In this document: positions 4,338-6,050 of the stretch, piece by piece
How the letters are laid out: every line of letters starts with the position of its first letter
Numbering within the stretch: position 1 is the stretch's first letter
Notes under the pieces: generated by a model
Told to the model about the DNA's origin: nothing
Seen by the model: only the letters and a program-made list of their open reading frames with translations
Databases searched by the model: none
Translations under genes and position numbers: made by a program
Assembly: GCA_003517845.1 (NCBI GenBank)
Contig: DOZU01000110.1
Span: 1 to 6,050, forward strand
Source of the DNA: Clostridiales bacterium
GTDB taxonomy: Bacteria > Bacillota > Sulfobacillia > UBA995
Direction: 5' to 3'
DNA: 6,050 nucleotides

Positions 4338-6050
4338 ATGTTGGGCGGCTATGCCGGTACAGTGCTTCGCGTCCATCTCACCCAGCGCAGGGTGCAGCGG
4401 GAGAAGCTGGAGGAGAGCGCTGCCAGGCGTTTCATCGGAGGGCGTGGGCTTGGCGGCTACTATCTGTGGAAGGAAGTGGGGCCTCAAGTAGCACCTCTAA
4501 GCCCGGAGAACAAAATCTTCCTCTGTGTCGGCCCAGTCACCTCATCACCAGTCCCCGGCGCAAACCGGTACGTTATAGTCACCCGCTCGCCGCAGACGGG
4601 GCTATACCTGGACAGTTACGGTGGAGGGCACTTCGGGCCGGAACTGAAGTTCGCCGGGTACGACATGGTTGTGCTGGAGGGCAAAGCTCTCAATCCCGTC
4701 TACCTGTGGGTGGACGACGACCGGGTGGAGATCCGTGACGCCACCCATCTCTGGGGCAAGGACACCTGGGATACAGAAGAAGCTGTCCTGAGAGAGGTTG
4801 GGGATAGCTCGGCCAAGGTATGTGTGATAGGACCCGCAGGCGAGAGGCTGTCCAACCTGGCCATCGTCCAGAACGAGTACTACCACCAAGCGGGCCGCGG
4901 AGGTGCGGGTGCCGTTTTCGGTTCCAAGAACGTCAAGGCAATTGCGGTACGGGGGAGAAGAGGCGTCAAGATCGCGGATGCCAAGCGACTGATAGAGTAC
5001 CTCATCTCCGACGTGGCGCCAGCCTTCGAATCCGGCGGCGGCAAACTGGGTGCGGTAGCTGACCGTATGAAGTTCGGCACTCCGTTGACCCTGAATATCA
5101 CGCACTCGGTCGGGATACTGCCCACGCGGAACTTCCAGGACGGTCAGTTCTCCCGTTACCAGGAGATAGATTCCCTCGCTTTCCGGCCTAAGGTGGTTGT
5201 CAACGATAAGGGTTGCTTTGCCTGCAACCTGTGCTGCGCCAAGTTCAGCCGCAACCGCGTCGGGCCATATGAGGGAGAGGTCATCGGCGGGCCGGAGTAC
5301 GAGACTCTGGCTATGTTCGGCAGCAACCTGGGGATTGACTCCTTGGAGTACATCGTGCACGCCAACGCTCTCTGTGACCGCCTGGGAGTAGACACGGTAG
5401 GAACTGGTAACATCATCGGCTGGGTCATGGAGTGCTTTGAGAAGGGCATTCTCAATGAGAAGGACATCGGTTTCGCTGCTCGCTTCGGGGACCAAGAGGC
5501 CAGCGACCGCCTAATCCGCATGATCGCGAACCGGGAAGGCATCGGCGATCTCTTGGCCAACGGGGTGCGCGTCGCGGCTCATGAGATCGGCCGGGGTAGC
5601 GAGGAGTTCGCTATGGAGGTCAAAGGTCTCGAATTCCCTGCCTACCGCCCCGGACCTTGCTCGCCTGGGTTTGCCCTTGCCTACCTCATAGCGGACCGCG
5701 GCGGCTGCCACCGCAGGGCGTGGCCAGCCATCGCTGAACAGGAACTCCCCCAGTTCAGCCACGAGGGGAGGGCCAGGCTGGTCAAGTATCTCTACGATCA
5801 GCGGGTACCCTGGCACTGCGCCCTCTGTTGCGACATAGCCGTTGTCGTACCTAATCTTGGTCATAAGGATGCGGCCGCCATGTTCTCCAGTGTCATCGGC
5901 TGGGACCTGACCGCCGATGACATGGGCATCCTCGCCGAGCGAGTGGCTTCGCTGCTGCAAGCCTGCAACATCAGGTTCGGCCTCACCCGCGAGTCGTGCA
6001 AGCTGCCATCCCGCAGCTACAGACAGGATGCGGATGCCCCAGGAGCGGGC
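4338..6050 (+). CDS. Aldehyde:ferredoxin oxidoreductase (AOR) family tungstoenzyme, 3'-partial
   Basis: AOR-family enzymes carry a tungsten bis-pterin centre and one [4Fe-4S] cluster, and oxidise aldehydes to acids or run the reverse, with ferredoxin. The 571 visible codons lack a stop; known members have about 600-650 residues, so roughly 30-80 are missing. The N-terminal pterin domain is clear: GGRGLGG (34-40), GPVTSSPVPGANRYVIV (65-81), SPQTGLYLDSYGGGHFGPELKFAGYD (84-109), RDATHLWGKDT (133-143). Cluster cysteines are C293, C296 and C300 (C-x2-C-x3-C, with an extra C299) and probably C497, close to C288/C291/C295/C494 of the Pyrococcus enzyme. E320/E322 (GGPEYET) and H458 (RGGCH) fit catalytic positions, and DRLGVD (347-352) fits the first pterin motif. 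The second motif, usually DxxGLC, reads WHCALC, and the usual YDPRG block reads YRPGPCSPG. This marks a divergent subfamily. It is soluble, with no signal peptide. The substrate is unknown. Confidence 0.92.
   Translation, partial: MLGGYAGTVLRVHLTQRRVQREKLEESAARRFIGGRGLGGYYLWKEVGPQVAPLSPENKIFLCVGPVTSSPVPGANRYVIVTRSPQTGLYLDSYGGGHFGPELKFAGYDMVVLEGKALNPVYLWVDDDRVEIRDATHLWGKDTWDTEEAVLREVGDSSAKVCVIGPAGERLSNLAIVQNEYYHQAGRGGAGAVFGSKNVKAIAVRGRRGVKIADAKRLIEYLISDVAPAFESGGGKLGAVADRMKFGTPLTLNITHSVGILPTRNFQDGQFSRYQEIDSLAFRPKVVVNDKGCFACNLCCAKFSRNRVGPYEGEVIGGPEYETLAMFGSNLGIDSLEYIVHANALCDRLGVDTVGTGNIIGWVMECFEKGILNEKDIGFAARFGDQEASDRLIRMIANREGIGDLLANGVRVAAHEIGRGSEEFAMEVKGLEFPAYRPGPCSPGFALAYLIADRGGCHRRAWPAIAEQELPQFSHEGRARLVKYLYDQRVPWHCALCCDIAVVVPNLGHKDAAAMFSSVIGWDLTADDMGILAERVASLLQACNIRFGLTRESCKLPSRSYRQDADAPGAG

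Noticed and set aside
4602..5495. Minus-strand open frame of 297 codons within the AOR gene
   Set aside because: The + strand frame encodes clear AOR motifs across the whole interval. The antisense frame has no family features and is a shadow of high-GC coding sequence.

Overview
The window is about 60% GC by eye and looks like anaerobic bacterial DNA. A tungstopterin enzyme of the aldehyde:ferredoxin oxidoreductase (AOR) family is the main pointer. An IS21-family element and a TrmB-type regulator also occur in strict anaerobes such as the high-GC anaerobic Bacillota (Moorella/Desulfotomaculum-like). The lineage is an inference from gene content, not proven. All supported genes are on the + strand.

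Positions 1-1883 are the right-hand part of an IS21-family insertion sequence. They hold the transposase istA, cut off at its 5' end by the window edge, then the ATPase helper gene istB, translationally coupled through a TGATG overlap. The element closes with two imperfect direct repeats, typical of IS21 ends, and a terminal TTGACA at 1878-1883. The left end lies outside the window.

Positions 1884-2087 are non-coding. The first 160 bases hold nothing I can name with confidence. The last part, 2044-2082, is a striking nested symmetric element: two 14-bp dyads (ACCACTCSGGTGGT) 19 bp apart, which together form a 39-bp near-palindrome covering the ribosome binding site of the next gene. It is the best candidate for the control site of the downstream operon.

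Positions 2088-6050 form a compact three-gene cluster. It contains a TrmB-like regulator (2088-2900), a 12-14 segment membrane carrier of the NCS2 nucleobase/ascorbate permease fold (2927-4288), and an AOR-family enzyme (4338 to beyond the window end, 571 codons visible). Spacings are 26 and 49 bp, with good Shine-Dalgarno sequences and no terminators, so co-transcription is likely. The reading proposed here is a small regulator-transporter-tungstoenzyme module. A solute is imported by the carrier, oxidised or reduced by the enzyme, and sensed by the regulator, which controls its own operon at the 2044-2082 element. Neither the carrier nor the enzyme shows the standard residues of its family at several key positions. 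The substrate is therefore probably not a simple nucleobase and may not be a simple aldehyde. This is the part of the window most likely to be undescribed.
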